Origin: a virus
DNA: 32,305 bases
Strand: one strand, 5' to 3'
IMG/VR virus record: IMGVR_UViG_3300007634_000017
Coordinates: 1 to 32,305 of that record
In this document: one piece after another, positions 1-8,734 of the stretch
How the letters are laid out: each line of letters starts with the position of its first letter
How positions within the stretch are numbered: the first letter of the stretch is position 1
Position numbers and translations under genes: made by a program
Notes under the pieces: generated by a model
Told to the model about the DNA's origin: nothing
The model's database searches: none
Seen by the model: only the letters and a program-made list of their open reading frames with translations

Positions 1-1419
1 ACCTTGAGCACCAATAGCACCTTGAGCACCTTGCTCACCAACGTTACCTTGGATACCAGCAGAACCCTGAGAACCTACAGCGCCTTGAGCACCTTTGTCA
101 CCAACATTACCTTGGATACCGACAGAACCTTGGGCACCAATAGCACCCTGCGCGCCTTGCTCACCAACGTTACCTTGAATACCAGCAGAACCCTGAACAC
201 CTACAGCACCCTGTGCTCCAACTTCACCAACGTTACCCTGAATACCGATAGAACCTTGAGCACCAGCAGCACCCTGTGCTCCAGCTTCACCAACATTACC
301 TTGGATACCGACAGAACCCTGAACACCTTGAATTCCTTGTGGGCCTATTTCTCCGACATTACCTTGAAGTCCTTGTTCACCAACTGAACCCTGAATACCT
401 TGGACACCAATAGGGCCTACGTTACCTTGTAGTCCTTGAGAACCCTGCGCACCAACTGCGCCCTGTGCTCCGACTTCACCAACATTACCTTGAATACCTT
501 GGTCACCTTGATTACCCTGCGCACCTTGTGCTCCAATTTCACCAACATTACCTTGGATGCCCTGAACTCCAGTACTACCTTGAGCGCCTTGAGCACCAAT
601 CTCTCCAACGTTACCCTGAAGACCTGTAGCACCAATTGCCCCTTGGACACCTTGGACACCGATAGGGCCTACATTACCTTGTAGTCCTTGAGAACCTTGA
701 GCACCCTGAGCACCCTGTGCTCCAATCTCTCCAACATTACCCTGAAGTCCCTGAGCACCCTGAGCACCTTGTTCACCCTGTGCTCCAATTTCTCCGACGT
801 TACCTTGGATACCTTGGTCACCTTGAGGGCCTTGTTCTCCTTGGTTACCGCGTTCACCGACATTACCTTGGATACCTTGGACACCAGTGATACCACGAAC
901 ACCCTGAGGCCCAATCTCTCCGACATTACCCTGAGAACCTTGGGTACCAATTGCCCCTTGGACACCTTGGACACCAATAGGGCCCTGCGGCCCGATGATT
1001 CCTTGAGCACCCTGAGAACCAATTTCCCCCTGACCACCTTGAGGGCCCTGCGGCCCCGTATCACCAATCTGAGTGTTCTCGATAGTGTAGTTAATTAAAT
1101 CAATCTCATACTGTAAATTGATGGTATTTGAGTTTAATGTCGTGAGAATAGTATCATGTTGCGTGACGCGTGAATCCAGAAAACTAATATTGTTCTGGTT
1201 GTCAAGAACAGTTTGAACATTCAATCCATTTAGGTAAGTGCCAACTGAACTATCAATGTAATTAGAAATAAATTCTGGGGTAATAGTACCCGCTGCGCTC
1301 ATATCAACAAGCGAGAACATCTCTTGAAAGTTCGCATTGATTTTAGCAGAGGCGTCTCTTAGAGTATCACCTTTCCCGTCATTAACCGAGGTGCCTGTAT
1401 TAATAATTTGCCGAGTCAT
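1..1419 (-). CDS. Collagen-like tail fibre protein, partial (C-terminus beyond left edge)
   Basis: The frame starts at ATG 1417-1419 behind AAAAAAGGAAA and stays open to base 1, giving 473 codons without a stop. The first ~35 residues (MTRQIINTGTSVNDGKGD..., then LRDASAKINANF) match a segment common at the N-terminus of phage fibre and neck-type structural proteins. After a ~115-residue head the protein is pure Gly-X-Y, Gln-rich instead of Pro-rich, built of 21-residue units containing GNVGE. It probably forms a trimeric collagen-like stalk on the virion, displaying a receptor-binding or adhesive tip. It lies directly downstream of baseplate genes, where T4-like phages keep fibre genes. The tip domain is not visible, so receptor specificity cannot be judged. 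Confidence 0.85.
   Translation of the reverse strand, partial: MTRQIINTGTSVNDGKGDTLRDASAKINANFQEMFSLVDMSAAGTITPEFISNYIDSSVGTYLNGLNVQTVLDNQNNISFLDSRVTQHDTILTTLNSNTINLQYEIDLINYTIENTQIGDTGPQGPQGGQGEIGSQGAQGIIGPQGPIGVQGVQGAIGTQGSQGNVGEIGPQGVRGITGVQGIQGNVGERGNQGEQGPQGDQGIQGNVGEIGAQGEQGAQGAQGLQGNVGEIGAQGAQGAQGSQGLQGNVGPIGVQGVQGAIGATGLQGNVGEIGAQGAQGSTGVQGIQGNVGEIGAQGAQGNQGDQGIQGNVGEVGAQGAVGAQGSQGLQGNVGPIGVQGIQGSVGEQGLQGNVGEIGPQGIQGVQGSVGIQGNVGEAGAQGAAGAQGSIGIQGNVGEVGAQGAVGVQGSAGIQGNVGEQGAQGAIGAQGSVGIQGNVGDKGAQGAVGSQGSAGIQGNVGEQGAQGAIGAQG
29..985 (-). repeat. Tandem 63-bp coding repeats (21-residue Gly-X-Y units)
   Basis: The motif (a)c(a/g)ttacc recurs with exact 63-bp spacing at 41, 104, 167, 230, 293, 356, 419, 482, 545, 608, 671, 734, 797, 860 and 923, fifteen copies. 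Each unit encodes seven Gly-X-Y triplets of the form GNVGEIGAQGAQGAQGSQG plus one more triplet. Copies are diverged but never shifted, so length change has happened only by whole units. The repeat continues past the left edge. Confidence 0.9.
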
Positions 1420-1440
1420 TGTGCTCTATTTCCTTTTTTA

Positions 1441-2412
1441 TTATCCACCGCCTTCACCCGCATCCATAGTTTCGTAGGTCTGTGACGCATCCAATCCACC
1501 ATCGTCTAGTGTAGGTGGTTTAACACCAACCCACTCTGCGACACTATCGTTGAAGTCGTCTACAATCTGTTGAAGAGTTATACCGTCATATTTCTCTAGA
1601 GTTTCTAAAGAACTTATAAGTATACCTTCTCCGGCGTCTTTCTGTGCTTGAGTTCTCGCATCTACTGGGTCATTCTCTTCCATAACAAGTAAAGAGTATG
1701 TGGGTCGTAGGTCTACGTCTATGGGTGTTGTCTGTATTTCAATAGCATAACTAGGTATTTCTAGTGGGTCTGTTGTATCCCCCGCTTTCAAATAAACTTG
1801 TGCTTCACTTAATGTCTGTACTTCCGCAGAAAGGTACCATCCAGCGGGGTGTACCATTTTCTTATAAAAACTTTGATAATCGTCTAATGACATACCTGTT
1901 TTCAAAAGAATTGAGAATATCTGATATTTTCTATCGTCCTGAATATACTTCAGAGACTTAGGCCCTATTAAAGAGTTGCCCGGTCTGTCATTTAAAATGA
2001 ATATGTTATTCTTAGGGTACACGACCTCAACATCCTCGTCAAAGAATGCTTTAAAGAATTCATTCACCGATAACACAGTACCTTTAGCGCGATAGAAGTC
2101 TGCCAGTAATCGAGTCATCAACCTAGCGTCTTGCTGTGGATGAAATGATTCTCTTGTCAACCCATCACTTATCTCTGATATTAAAGTATCTAGGTCTATT
2201 AGGTTAACGTGCGATATATCACGAGCATTAAACAAATCATAAATCTGTTCACTGAATGTTGCTAATCCCTGTTCTTCCTGATACTCATAGTACTTCTCAA
2301 GAAATTCTACTAATCTTGGATATTCGCTTTGATAGAATTCAGGAAGTACACCCTTTACTATGGGAGCGTGGAAACTCGGTCGATAAATTTCCTTTCCAAT
2401 AATTTGTGCCAT
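1441..2412 (-). CDS. Virion structural protein, baseplate region
   Basis: 323 residues, ATG overlapping the gp6 stop codon (TAATG). It begins MAQIIGKEIYRPSFHAP and soon has PEFYQSEYP..LVEFLEKYYEY, a pattern I associate with structural proteins encoded next to gp6 in marine T4-like phages. Position (after gp6, before the fibre gene) and length are close to those of T4 gp8 (334 residues), but I see no sequence signature proving gp7 or gp8. Most likely it is a peripheral baseplate wedge or fibre-attachment component, made late from the operon that includes gp25 and gp6. The C-terminus ends in a Gly/Glu-rich tail (DAGEGGG). Confidence 0.65.
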   Translation of the reverse strand: MAQIIGKEIYRPSFHAPIVKGVLPEFYQSEYPRLVEFLEKYYEYQEEQGLATFSEQIYDLFNARDISHVNLIDLDTLISEISDGLTRESFHPQQDARLMTRLLADFYRAKGTVLSVNEFFKAFFDEDVEVVYPKNNIFILNDRPGNSLIGPKSLKYIQDDRKYQIFSILLKTGMSLDDYQSFYKKMVHPAGWYLSAEVQTLSEAQVYLKAGDTTDPLEIPSYAIEIQTTPIDVDLRPTYSLLVMEENDPVDARTQAQKDAGEGILISSLETLEKYDGITLQQIVDDFNDSVAEWVGVKPPTLDDGGLDASQTYETMDAGEGGG

Positions 2413-4271
2413 TATAGAGAGACCCTAGTTGTACCATCATCTAATACAGCCTCTGTAGTTGATAATGATTTGTCTAGTGATATCACATAGTTACGTAAAG
2501 GTTTTACTGTACTCTGGTTAGCAGGTGTAGCACTTACTTTAATAGAACCGCCAACATAAGAATCTTTATCGATTGACAACGCAATCAGGGATACCTTACC
2601 TTTAGCTGGGTCATACGTACCGATGTTATCTATTTTAACTATATTATTCAGATCAACTAACTGTAGTCGAGTAGAACCTAGTTTGTTTTTAATGCTAACA
2701 TTCTGTCCCTGCCACTTAAATCCAGTAGACGTTATGATATAGTCATCATTATCTGGGTTAGCTAATATAACTGGGAAGTTTAATGTCCAGTTTCTGGTTA
2801 TTTCCGAAACAAGTTGACCTGTCGCGGATTCGATTGCCGCAATTTCTGTGGAGACTGGAATACGTTGCTGTAATTTAACATCCATTCTAGAGTTGATTAT
2901 GTACTCTGATATTTTATCAATTTCAGTCAATAAGTTAGAACGTCTAAATGTAGAGTTAAACTTCTCTAAATTAGCTGACACAAAGTCATCTACGATGACA
3001 TTCACCAATGCTTGAAGAGTTTCGACAGAAGAAATGTTTTTGGTCTGGTCTACTTGGAAAACTGTGCGCAATTCGAGGTATGTGGTTTCTGGGTCAACAA
3101 ACTCAGTGTCGATAGACATAATAGATAACTTAGAAGTTAAGTTGTCTTTAATACTACCCTTAACAGTTTCTTGAGCAAACTCACTGATACCGTCAATAAA
3201 ATTAAGACTTACAAATACCTTACCGTACTGTGGAGGTTCGTTATCGTTACCACCCCAACAGAAAACATCCTTGATAAAAGGTGAAAATTTCTGGGATATT
3301 AATGTACTATAGTCATTCGCAGTAACCAATCTTTGCTGTGAAGTAAACCCACGAGGTGCGTTCAACTTAATTGACGAAGTAGTTTCTCTTGCAGAACCTC
3401 CATTAGCTGGAGTAATCGTGGTAACATTAACTGAGTAAAAGTTACTCAAGTAACTAATTTGTGCCGTAGAGAATACAGACGCACCATTAGGTTCCGCCCC
3501 TCGTGAGGAACGGTACTTTATTTGTATACGGTTACCCGCAATAGGACTACTGCCTAGGATTCTACCACCACCAAAATAAATCTCATAGAACCCATTGGAT
3601 GACTCACGCAACATAAAGATGTGAGAATTTCTATCAATAGTAGATACTTTGTCAATATTAGTGTAATTTAAACTATCTACACCAGTCCAGTCGCTAAACA
3701 CTTGGACTTCCATACTGTCTGTATCAATCGTTGCGTCTTCAATAACATATACGTTATCGTCAGAAGCGTTACCTACTAAGAAGTTCTTAGTTTTAATTTC
3801 ACCTTCATAAACGGTTATAAGTTCACTACCTGCTGCCGTCTGGAATATATACTGGTCACCTGACTTTCTAGAAGTATATTCGCTGGGCGTTTTAAATGAA
3901 TATAGTATATCATCATACTGAGCAAATAATTCTGTACCTTTCGGTAAGGATATAATATCAGGCCCGTTGGGAATAACTACTGATATTTTAACTTCAGCAG
4001 ATGACGCAGTTCGAGATTTAGGTACATACCCTAAAAGTTCCGCATGGTTAACCACCGAAGTACGAAGTTGTGCCGTAGTGATGAATGACTCATTGATAGC
4101 CATATTAGCAATCAGACCATTCACATGAGTGTTATAAGCGAGAACATCTAGTATGCTAGATAGTCCAGACGCTTCAAAGTCATAATCAGTAAACTCACCA
4201 CTTTGCTTGTAGTAGGTCTTCAGTTTATTTTTAATGTTTACAAAATCGAGATCCGACGTTGATATAGGCAT
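2412..4271 (-). CDS. 6: Baseplate wedge protein gp6
   Basis: 619 residues, close to T4 gp6 (660). The N-terminal block FTDYDFEASGLSSILDVLAY, followed by NTHVNGLIANMAINESFITTAQ and LRTSVVNHAELLGY, is the hallmark of the gp6/gpJ family. The protein forms the inner ring of the baseplate and drives the hexagon-to-star change when the tail contracts. It starts one base after the gp25 stop codon and its own stop overlaps the next start, so gp25, gp6 and the downstream structural gene form one translationally coupled late unit. Confidence 0.9.
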   Translation of the reverse strand: MPISTSDLDFVNIKNKLKTYYKQSGEFTDYDFEASGLSSILDVLAYNTHVNGLIANMAINESFITTAQLRTSVVNHAELLGYVPKSRTASSAEVKISVVIPNGPDIISLPKGTELFAQYDDILYSFKTPSEYTSRKSGDQYIFQTAAGSELITVYEGEIKTKNFLVGNASDDNVYVIEDATIDTDSMEVQVFSDWTGVDSLNYTNIDKVSTIDRNSHIFMLRESSNGFYEIYFGGGRILGSSPIAGNRIQIKYRSSRGAEPNGASVFSTAQISYLSNFYSVNVTTITPANGGSARETTSSIKLNAPRGFTSQQRLVTANDYSTLISQKFSPFIKDVFCWGGNDNEPPQYGKVFVSLNFIDGISEFAQETVKGSIKDNLTSKLSIMSIDTEFVDPETTYLELRTVFQVDQTKNISSVETLQALVNVIVDDFVSANLEKFNSTFRRSNLLTEIDKISEYIINSRMDVKLQQRIPVSTEIAAIESATGQLVSEITRNWTLNFPVILANPDNDDYIITSTGFKWQGQNVSIKNKLGSTRLQLVDLNNIVKIDNIGTYDPAKGKVSLIALSIDKDSYVGGSIKVSATPANQSTVKPLRNYVISLDKSLSTTEAVLDDGTTRVSL

Positions 4272-4718
4272 TTAGCGTATCCTCGCAATATTCACGTTCA
4301 AACTTACCTGCTCTAATGTACTGATAACCTGAAAGGTGATTGTTAAATCTAAAGAGTTATAATCGGGTGAAAATTTACTAACGACCCTTTGTAGTTTCGC
4401 TCGTGGTTCGTAATTATTAATAGCGTTGCGTACCATCGATTTGATATTATCGTCGTCAAACTCATCACCTAACTCAAATAACATACCTTCCAAGTTCGCT
4501 CCAAATGACGGAGCAAAAGGTTTAGACCCTCTGTTACACAACAAAAGATTCTTGACAGACTGAGCCACAGAGGAGGCCTCCGTCTTCTTGTATATATCTC
4601 CAGATGGTTTCACCGTAAACGAACAATCGATATCCGAGTTTTTCTTTTGAATAGAACTCGTGATTGGTCGAGTGGTAAGATTGCCATCTTCTATTGATGT
4701 GAGTTTTTTAACTGACAT
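4272..4718 (-). CDS. 25: Baseplate wedge protein gp25 (lysozyme-like fold)
   Basis: 148 residues from ATG 4716-4718 (T4 gp25: 132). An upstream in-frame start at 4811 would run back through the promoter and into the previous gene, so it was not chosen. The RBS is GGAAG, and a late promoter box lies 22 bases upstream. The features SVAQSVKNLLLCNRGSKPF, FGANLEGMLFE and NAINNYEPRAKLQRVVS are typical of the gpW/gp25 family: a segment joining wedge arms to the hub and sheath in all contractile injection systems. Confidence 0.88.
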   Translation of the reverse strand: MSVKKLTSIEDGNLTTRPITSSIQKKNSDIDCSFTVKPSGDIYKKTEASSVAQSVKNLLLCNRGSKPFAPSFGANLEGMLFELGDEFDDDNIKSMVRNAINNYEPRAKLQRVVSKFSPDYNSLDLTITFQVISTLEQVSLNVNIARIR

Positions 4719-4740
4719 GGGCTTCCAACTCTTTTTGTAG

Positions 4741-4748
4741 TATTTATA
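4741..4748 (-). promoter_or_regulatory. T4-type late promoter (gp25 operon)
   Basis: Reading the minus strand: TATAAATACTAC. The box matches the T4 late -10 consensus exactly, sits in the 37-base gap after the upstream gene, and by T4 spacing would start transcription near 4735, leaving a leader of about 17 bases before the gp25 ATG. Confidence 0.8.
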
Positions 4749-4755
4749 CAGTTTG

Positions 4756-6072
4756 CTAAGGCGCAACAATCTCAATCTTGGTAGGAATGCCGAGTAATTC
4801 CAAAACATCACAAAAACTTAGCGTTAATAGTTCTAACAACTTACCGAGTCCGATGGCATCAAGGAATTTTTTAATCTTTTTTATCCATATACTCAATAAA
4901 TGCCATTGCCAGTTAAGCGCAAAGTCGCGAGCACCTTTCTTGAAGTTATCAATATCTTGCTCTGCGGATTTAACTTTTCCTTCCATGTCACCGCCTATGA
5001 TATCATCATATACGTTGAAACCAAGAATTTCTATTTCTTTCAATTGGTCAGCAATCATCGCATAACCCTTACCTTGAAGTTTAGCCTTCTCAGCATCTAG
5101 GTCGGGTTCCGACATGCCTTCGAAGAATCCTTCAACTCGTTCTATTTGTTGATTGACTTCGGCAATCTTATCTTTAACTTCATCCTCTATCTGTTTGATA
5201 GTAGAATCTATCCATTCATTGATATCAAAGTTCAATAGGTCTGGGAGTGAAGGTAATCCTAATGCGTCCCAAATCTCTTTAAATTTTTTGATGAGTTTGT
5301 TAAACAGATCCCACACCAGATTGGTAACCGCATTCATCATTTCAGACTTGATATATTGCCAAGTGATTTTCGCTTTCCACTCGCGGCACTTTACACCGTA
5401 CGTACCATCCCATGACCGGAGAGGTTCTGGAATTAATAGATATAGTTCGTCAAGTCTTTCTTCAATCTGTAGTTTGATTCGGGCCTGTTCTTCCTCAGTG
5501 AATATTTCTAAAAGGTTTATTTCAATCCCCATTATATTCAAATTGAAGTCAACCGGTAACAGTTTAGATATTAGTTCCGCGATCTTGACTGGGATGAATA
5601 ATTGATAATCTTGAATCAATTCATTGAAGGCATCGTCCGCCTCCTTTTCCCAATTTCGAATCTTCCCTTCTTTGTCCCAATACGGAGCAAGTAAATCTGA
5701 TACCTGTTCAATAGTAGTTTCTACTTCGGTAATAATATCTTGTAATTGATCTATAAGCTCTTGTGCTTCAGCATCAACCTCGTCGACGAATTGATCTTTA
5801 AGGTCGATTATATTTTGTCTTAATTGCGTTGGGATGTTAGATAACTTATTAAACTCTTTGACAATGTCCGCACGAGTAGGAGGGAATCCACCCTCGCACG
5901 GTATCTCAATTCCTAATTCTAATATGGAAAGTTGATCTACCGCTAACACGCTCAAGGTTTTTAATACATCTAACTGTCCTTTACTGACCGAAGATACTGA
6001 CGCTATTGGATTAGGTGGTTTAATCTGTAATACCGGTGTATCTACTACCGGAAACTCTTCTGAATCAGCCAT
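4756..6072 (-). CDS. Large helical virion structural protein between gp25 and gp5
   Basis: 438 residues, mostly predicted helix with long amphipathic, coiled-coil-like stretches (for example around residues 75-130 and 270-310) rich in Asp, Glu, Lys and Leu. I do not recognise a domain. Its place between gp25 and the gp5 hub protein suggests a baseplate hub or spike-associated component. It starts at ATG 6072, six bases after the gp5-like gene, so it is co-expressed with it. A DNA-binding or membrane role is not supported: the C-terminus is hydrophobic (LGKLLELLTLSFCDVLELLG) but looks amphipathic rather than membrane spanning. Confidence 0.6.
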   Translation of the reverse strand: MADSEEFPVVDTPVLQIKPPNPIASVSSVSKGQLDVLKTLSVLAVDQLSILELGIEIPCEGGFPPTRADIVKEFNKLSNIPTQLRQNIIDLKDQFVDEVDAEAQELIDQLQDIITEVETTIEQVSDLLAPYWDKEGKIRNWEKEADDAFNELIQDYQLFIPVKIAELISKLLPVDFNLNIMGIEINLLEIFTEEEQARIKLQIEERLDELYLLIPEPLRSWDGTYGVKCREWKAKITWQYIKSEMMNAVTNLVWDLFNKLIKKFKEIWDALGLPSLPDLLNFDINEWIDSTIKQIEDEVKDKIAEVNQQIERVEGFFEGMSEPDLDAEKAKLQGKGYAMIADQLKEIEILGFNVYDDIIGGDMEGKVKSAEQDIDNFKKGARDFALNWQWHLLSIWIKKIKKFLDAIGLGKLLELLTLSFCDVLELLGIPTKIEIVAP

Positions 6073-6078
6073 TAGACA

Positions 6079-6684
6079 TTATCCGCCCGAGTTTAGTGTT
6101 ATAAATTCGCTACCATTAATGTTTACTGTATTAGCAGACACCGAAACCTTACCGTGACTTCCACCCACAGTTAAATTTATAGAGACTGGTTTATCCCCAT
6201 TTGCGGGTACATATATGGAGATATTACCATCCTTATCCATTTCATAGTACGCACCCCCTTTATGCTTTTCTTTGATACGTTCAGCGCCAGGCGTATCATC
6301 ATACTCTTTATAATGTCCGGTCTCTGTCTCGTATACCTTATTGAGAGGGTAGTTCTCCTTTGCCTTCTCGTTCGTATCCCCTGTTTTGGGTACAGTACCA
6401 ATCACCATAGGCAACTGAGAGTTCTTCCCGTCAAGGAACATACCGAACACTTGTGTACCCTTTAGGATACCTAGGTTCTGACCCTGTCCCTTATGGATAC
6501 CCGTAGTGACAGGTACAACTATCTGGGCCCAAGGCAGGTCTTCGTCAGGAATTTCATCATATACACCGAAAACCCTAACCCTGACTCTACCCAATTTCTC
6601 TGGGTCGTCCTTTACATTGACAACCTCACCCATAAACCATCTAGTCTGGTCGCCATAAAAATCTATTGAATTCTGCGGTATCAT
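6079..6684 (-). CDS. 5: Baseplate hub/spike OB-fold protein gp5, no lysozyme domain
   Basis: 201 residues. The first ~95 form a gp5-type OB fold (WFMGEVVNVKDDPEKLGRVR, then VRVFGVYD...LPWAQIVVPVT, and later MVIGTVP). The C-terminal ~70 residues are beta-rich repeats (GGAYYEMDKDGNISIYV, KVSVSANTVNINGSEF) as in the needle beta-helix. T4 gp5 (575 residues) carries a lysozyme domain between these parts; here it is absent and the two are joined by a short linker. The protein should form the trimeric spike at the tail tip. Its start overlaps the stop of the gp27-like gene by four bases (ATGA), consistent with the gp5-gp27 complex. Confidence 0.85.
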   Translation of the reverse strand: MIPQNSIDFYGDQTRWFMGEVVNVKDDPEKLGRVRVRVFGVYDEIPDEDLPWAQIVVPVTTGIHKGQGQNLGILKGTQVFGMFLDGKNSQLPMVIGTVPKTGDTNEKAKENYPLNKVYETETGHYKEYDDTPGAERIKEKHKGGAYYEMDKDGNISIYVPANGDKPVSINLTVGGSHGKVSVSANTVNINGSEFITLNSGG

Positions 6685-8012
6685 TGATTGGTCACCTTTT
6701 CATCCGACAACTTCACACAAGTGAGTGTCGCTACATAATTTTCAGCTCGGAACGCATGTTTAACCCCGAAGATGAGAAAGTCACCAGACTTCTTCATATC
6801 AATTGAGGTGGTATCATTACCATCTTCGGTGTTTATATTAGCAAGAAATCTGAGTCTGATTTTTTTACCTATACTATTATTACGTCTCCCTTTCATAAAC
6901 TCAATGAAATTAACACTAATAGTAAGAGGACTCTTTTTCAAAACATGATCCATGCTCTTATTAATAACACTTAGTTTATAGTTAGCAAAGTCATCACTTT
7001 GTGATAGTGAATTAAACCCTTCATACGCATCCGTACTACCAATCTGAGTAATCTTGCGACTCTTTTTCGTATTGAGTTCCGATTTTCTGAAATAATCTAG
7101 CGCATCCGAAGTATTAGATATGAGCTTGTCATTTTTTATTTTCTGTGTAAAGTCCTTATCAATATCAAATATACCCGAGACTCTTTCGTTTTTAGTTATA
7201 TCCAGAAAACTATATTCACCACCCACGATACCTTCGGAAATCATTTTAAATAAGTTATCAGTATTTTTGAACTGATACCCTAGTATAGTACGTCGTCTGA
7301 TTTTAGACTCATTGTCATTACCTTGAGGTATGTTCGCTTGTATATGGGCGAATGGTACGTCCGGATTAATAACATCTTGTTCCATCAGTGTTTTGAGGTC
7401 ACTGAAGATCAACTCATCTCCGATAAGAGAAGAGTATAGGTAGAAAGGATATCCTTCCTTAGTACTAGAATTATTTTTTATCCAAGAGATTGATTCCATC
7501 GGTGTTAAGTTAGGTACAATCACCCGCATCTCTTGTTTATCAGTGTCAGTCGAAGATACTTTCTTATTAATCAAGTCACTGATAGACCCAATAATTTTAG
7601 ACGGTTTTCCGGAATACTGACGGTTAACATTAATCATATTAGACTCGTAAGCGATATCTTCTATGAGATGAACTACAACATTTTCTACCGTATCATGACC
7701 TTTCTGCGAAAACAAAACTTGCGTTATATAAAACGTTTTGGCGATAACTTTAGCATCAAGATCATCAGTCACTATCAGTTCTACATGAACTTTCTCACCA
7801 CCCTGTAAATAACCACTTGTTATAACATCTCCGCTATCAATGAAGGATAGTGTGCCGGTGAGGTAAGGTTTATCTAAATGCTCGAACACGTCAAGGTCAG
7901 TCACCGCATTTCGGATATCCACTTTTTTGTGTGAAGTGAAATGAGTACTTTCGATGAGAACTTTTTTAAATTCAAAAGGTGTTTTATGTTCGAGTTCACT
8001 AATTGCTGTCAT
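6681..8012 (-). CDS. 27: Baseplate hub protein, gp27/gpD-like
   Basis: 443 residues (T4 gp27: 391). It has beta-rich N-terminal parts (DVFEHLDKPYLTGTLSFIDS) typical of hub tube-like domains and a C-terminal part (SGDFLIFGVKHAFRAENYVA) that resembles the end of many gpD/gp27 hub proteins. Assignment rests mainly on its position: immediately before and overlapping the gp5 gene, after gp53. gp27 trimers cap the spike and connect it to the tail tube. Overlap with gp53 is also four bases (ATGA). Confidence 0.7.
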   Translation of the reverse strand: MTAISELEHKTPFEFKKVLIESTHFTSHKKVDIRNAVTDLDVFEHLDKPYLTGTLSFIDSGDVITSGYLQGGEKVHVELIVTDDLDAKVIAKTFYITQVLFSQKGHDTVENVVVHLIEDIAYESNMINVNRQYSGKPSKIIGSISDLINKKVSSTDTDKQEMRVIVPNLTPMESISWIKNNSSTKEGYPFYLYSSLIGDELIFSDLKTLMEQDVINPDVPFAHIQANIPQGNDNESKIRRRTILGYQFKNTDNLFKMISEGIVGGEYSFLDITKNERVSGIFDIDKDFTQKIKNDKLISNTSDALDYFRKSELNTKKSRKITQIGSTDAYEGFNSLSQSDDFANYKLSVINKSMDHVLKKSPLTISVNFIEFMKGRRNNSIGKKIRLRFLANINTEDGNDTTSIDMKKSGDFLIFGVKHAFRAENYVATLTCVKLSDEKVTNQ

Positions 8013-8734
8013 AACTTACCCATAGAGTCTTGAATGGCTCGCACAACAGAATTTATATTACCTTTGCGAAGTACGCGTATTTGTTTTAATGATTCATTCT
8101 GTTGGTGATAGTGCTCTTCGTGAGTCACTTCTATATCATTAACTCCGGGCCCGAGGTATGGGTCGATGTCTATAATATTACCTTCAATATCAGTATAAAA
8201 ACGAGCGGACTTGTGTTCGGGTTCAACTGTGTTCACAAGCAATGTTTCCAAAACACCTTCGTTATTGGTAGAATCTAATTGTTCACCGTTAGAAAAGGAA
8301 CCCGATACCATCTTCACTACAACTTGCCCGAGCCGAACATGTCGATGTAGAACTTCAGCAGTACCGTTCGCTCCTTGGATGGTTTGGTGGGTCAAGAACT
8401 TGTTTACAATATCCTCACTCGTGTTTAACACAATGTAAGGATGTGCTTTCTCCACTTTCGCTTGTACCTGAGCATACGGTAATGGCCATCCACGTTCGCG
8501 AATCTCATCGTTCATGAAATAGAATGTCCAGTGTAAATTAGCATCGCCGTACAACTTATATGCTACATGATCAGGACGTTCGCCATCAGCAATGTAGTAG
8601 TCAGTATAGAATGAGGTAGCATCCTTAACGTTATCCAAAATATCAGCGTACGCAGTAAGATTTTGCGCAATGGAGCGATCAGCGGTATCGCCGAATCTAT
8701 AGAATATTTTAGGGAAGTATTTAAAGTATGCCAT
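8009..8734 (-). CDS. 53: Baseplate wedge protein gp53
   Basis: 241 residues (T4 gp53: 196). The N-terminus is strongly diagnostic: MAYFKYFPKIFYRFGD, then ILDNVKDATSFYTDYYIADG, DHVAYKLYGDANLHWTFYFM and NDEIRERGWPL match the gp53 family in motif order. gp53 links wedge subunits at the baseplate centre and carries a LysM-like domain in T4. The start codon shares one base with the stop of gp48 (TAATG). Confidence 0.88.
   Translation of the reverse strand: MAYFKYFPKIFYRFGDTADRSIAQNLTAYADILDNVKDATSFYTDYYIADGERPDHVAYKLYGDANLHWTFYFMNDEIRERGWPLPYAQVQAKVEKAHPYIVLNTSEDIVNKFLTHQTIQGANGTAEVLHRHVRLGQVVVKMVSGSFSNGEQLDSTNNEGVLETLLVNTVEPEHKSARFYTDIEGNIIDIDPYLGPGVNDIEVTHEEHYHQQNESLKQIRVLRKGNINSVVRAIQDSMGKL

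Noticed and set aside
29-985. CRISPR-like periodic repeat
   Set aside because: No unique spacers; the 63-bp period is coding and in frame over its whole length.
4-1098. Plus-strand frames rich in Thr/Leu/Asn across the fibre repeats
   Set aside because: They are the antisense of the Gly-X-Y codons; the minus-strand frame is continuous, has a proper start and a collagen pattern.
4718-4811. Longer gp25 start at 4811
   Set aside because: It overlaps the 3' end of the upstream gene and includes the late promoter; residues before 4718 look non-conserved.
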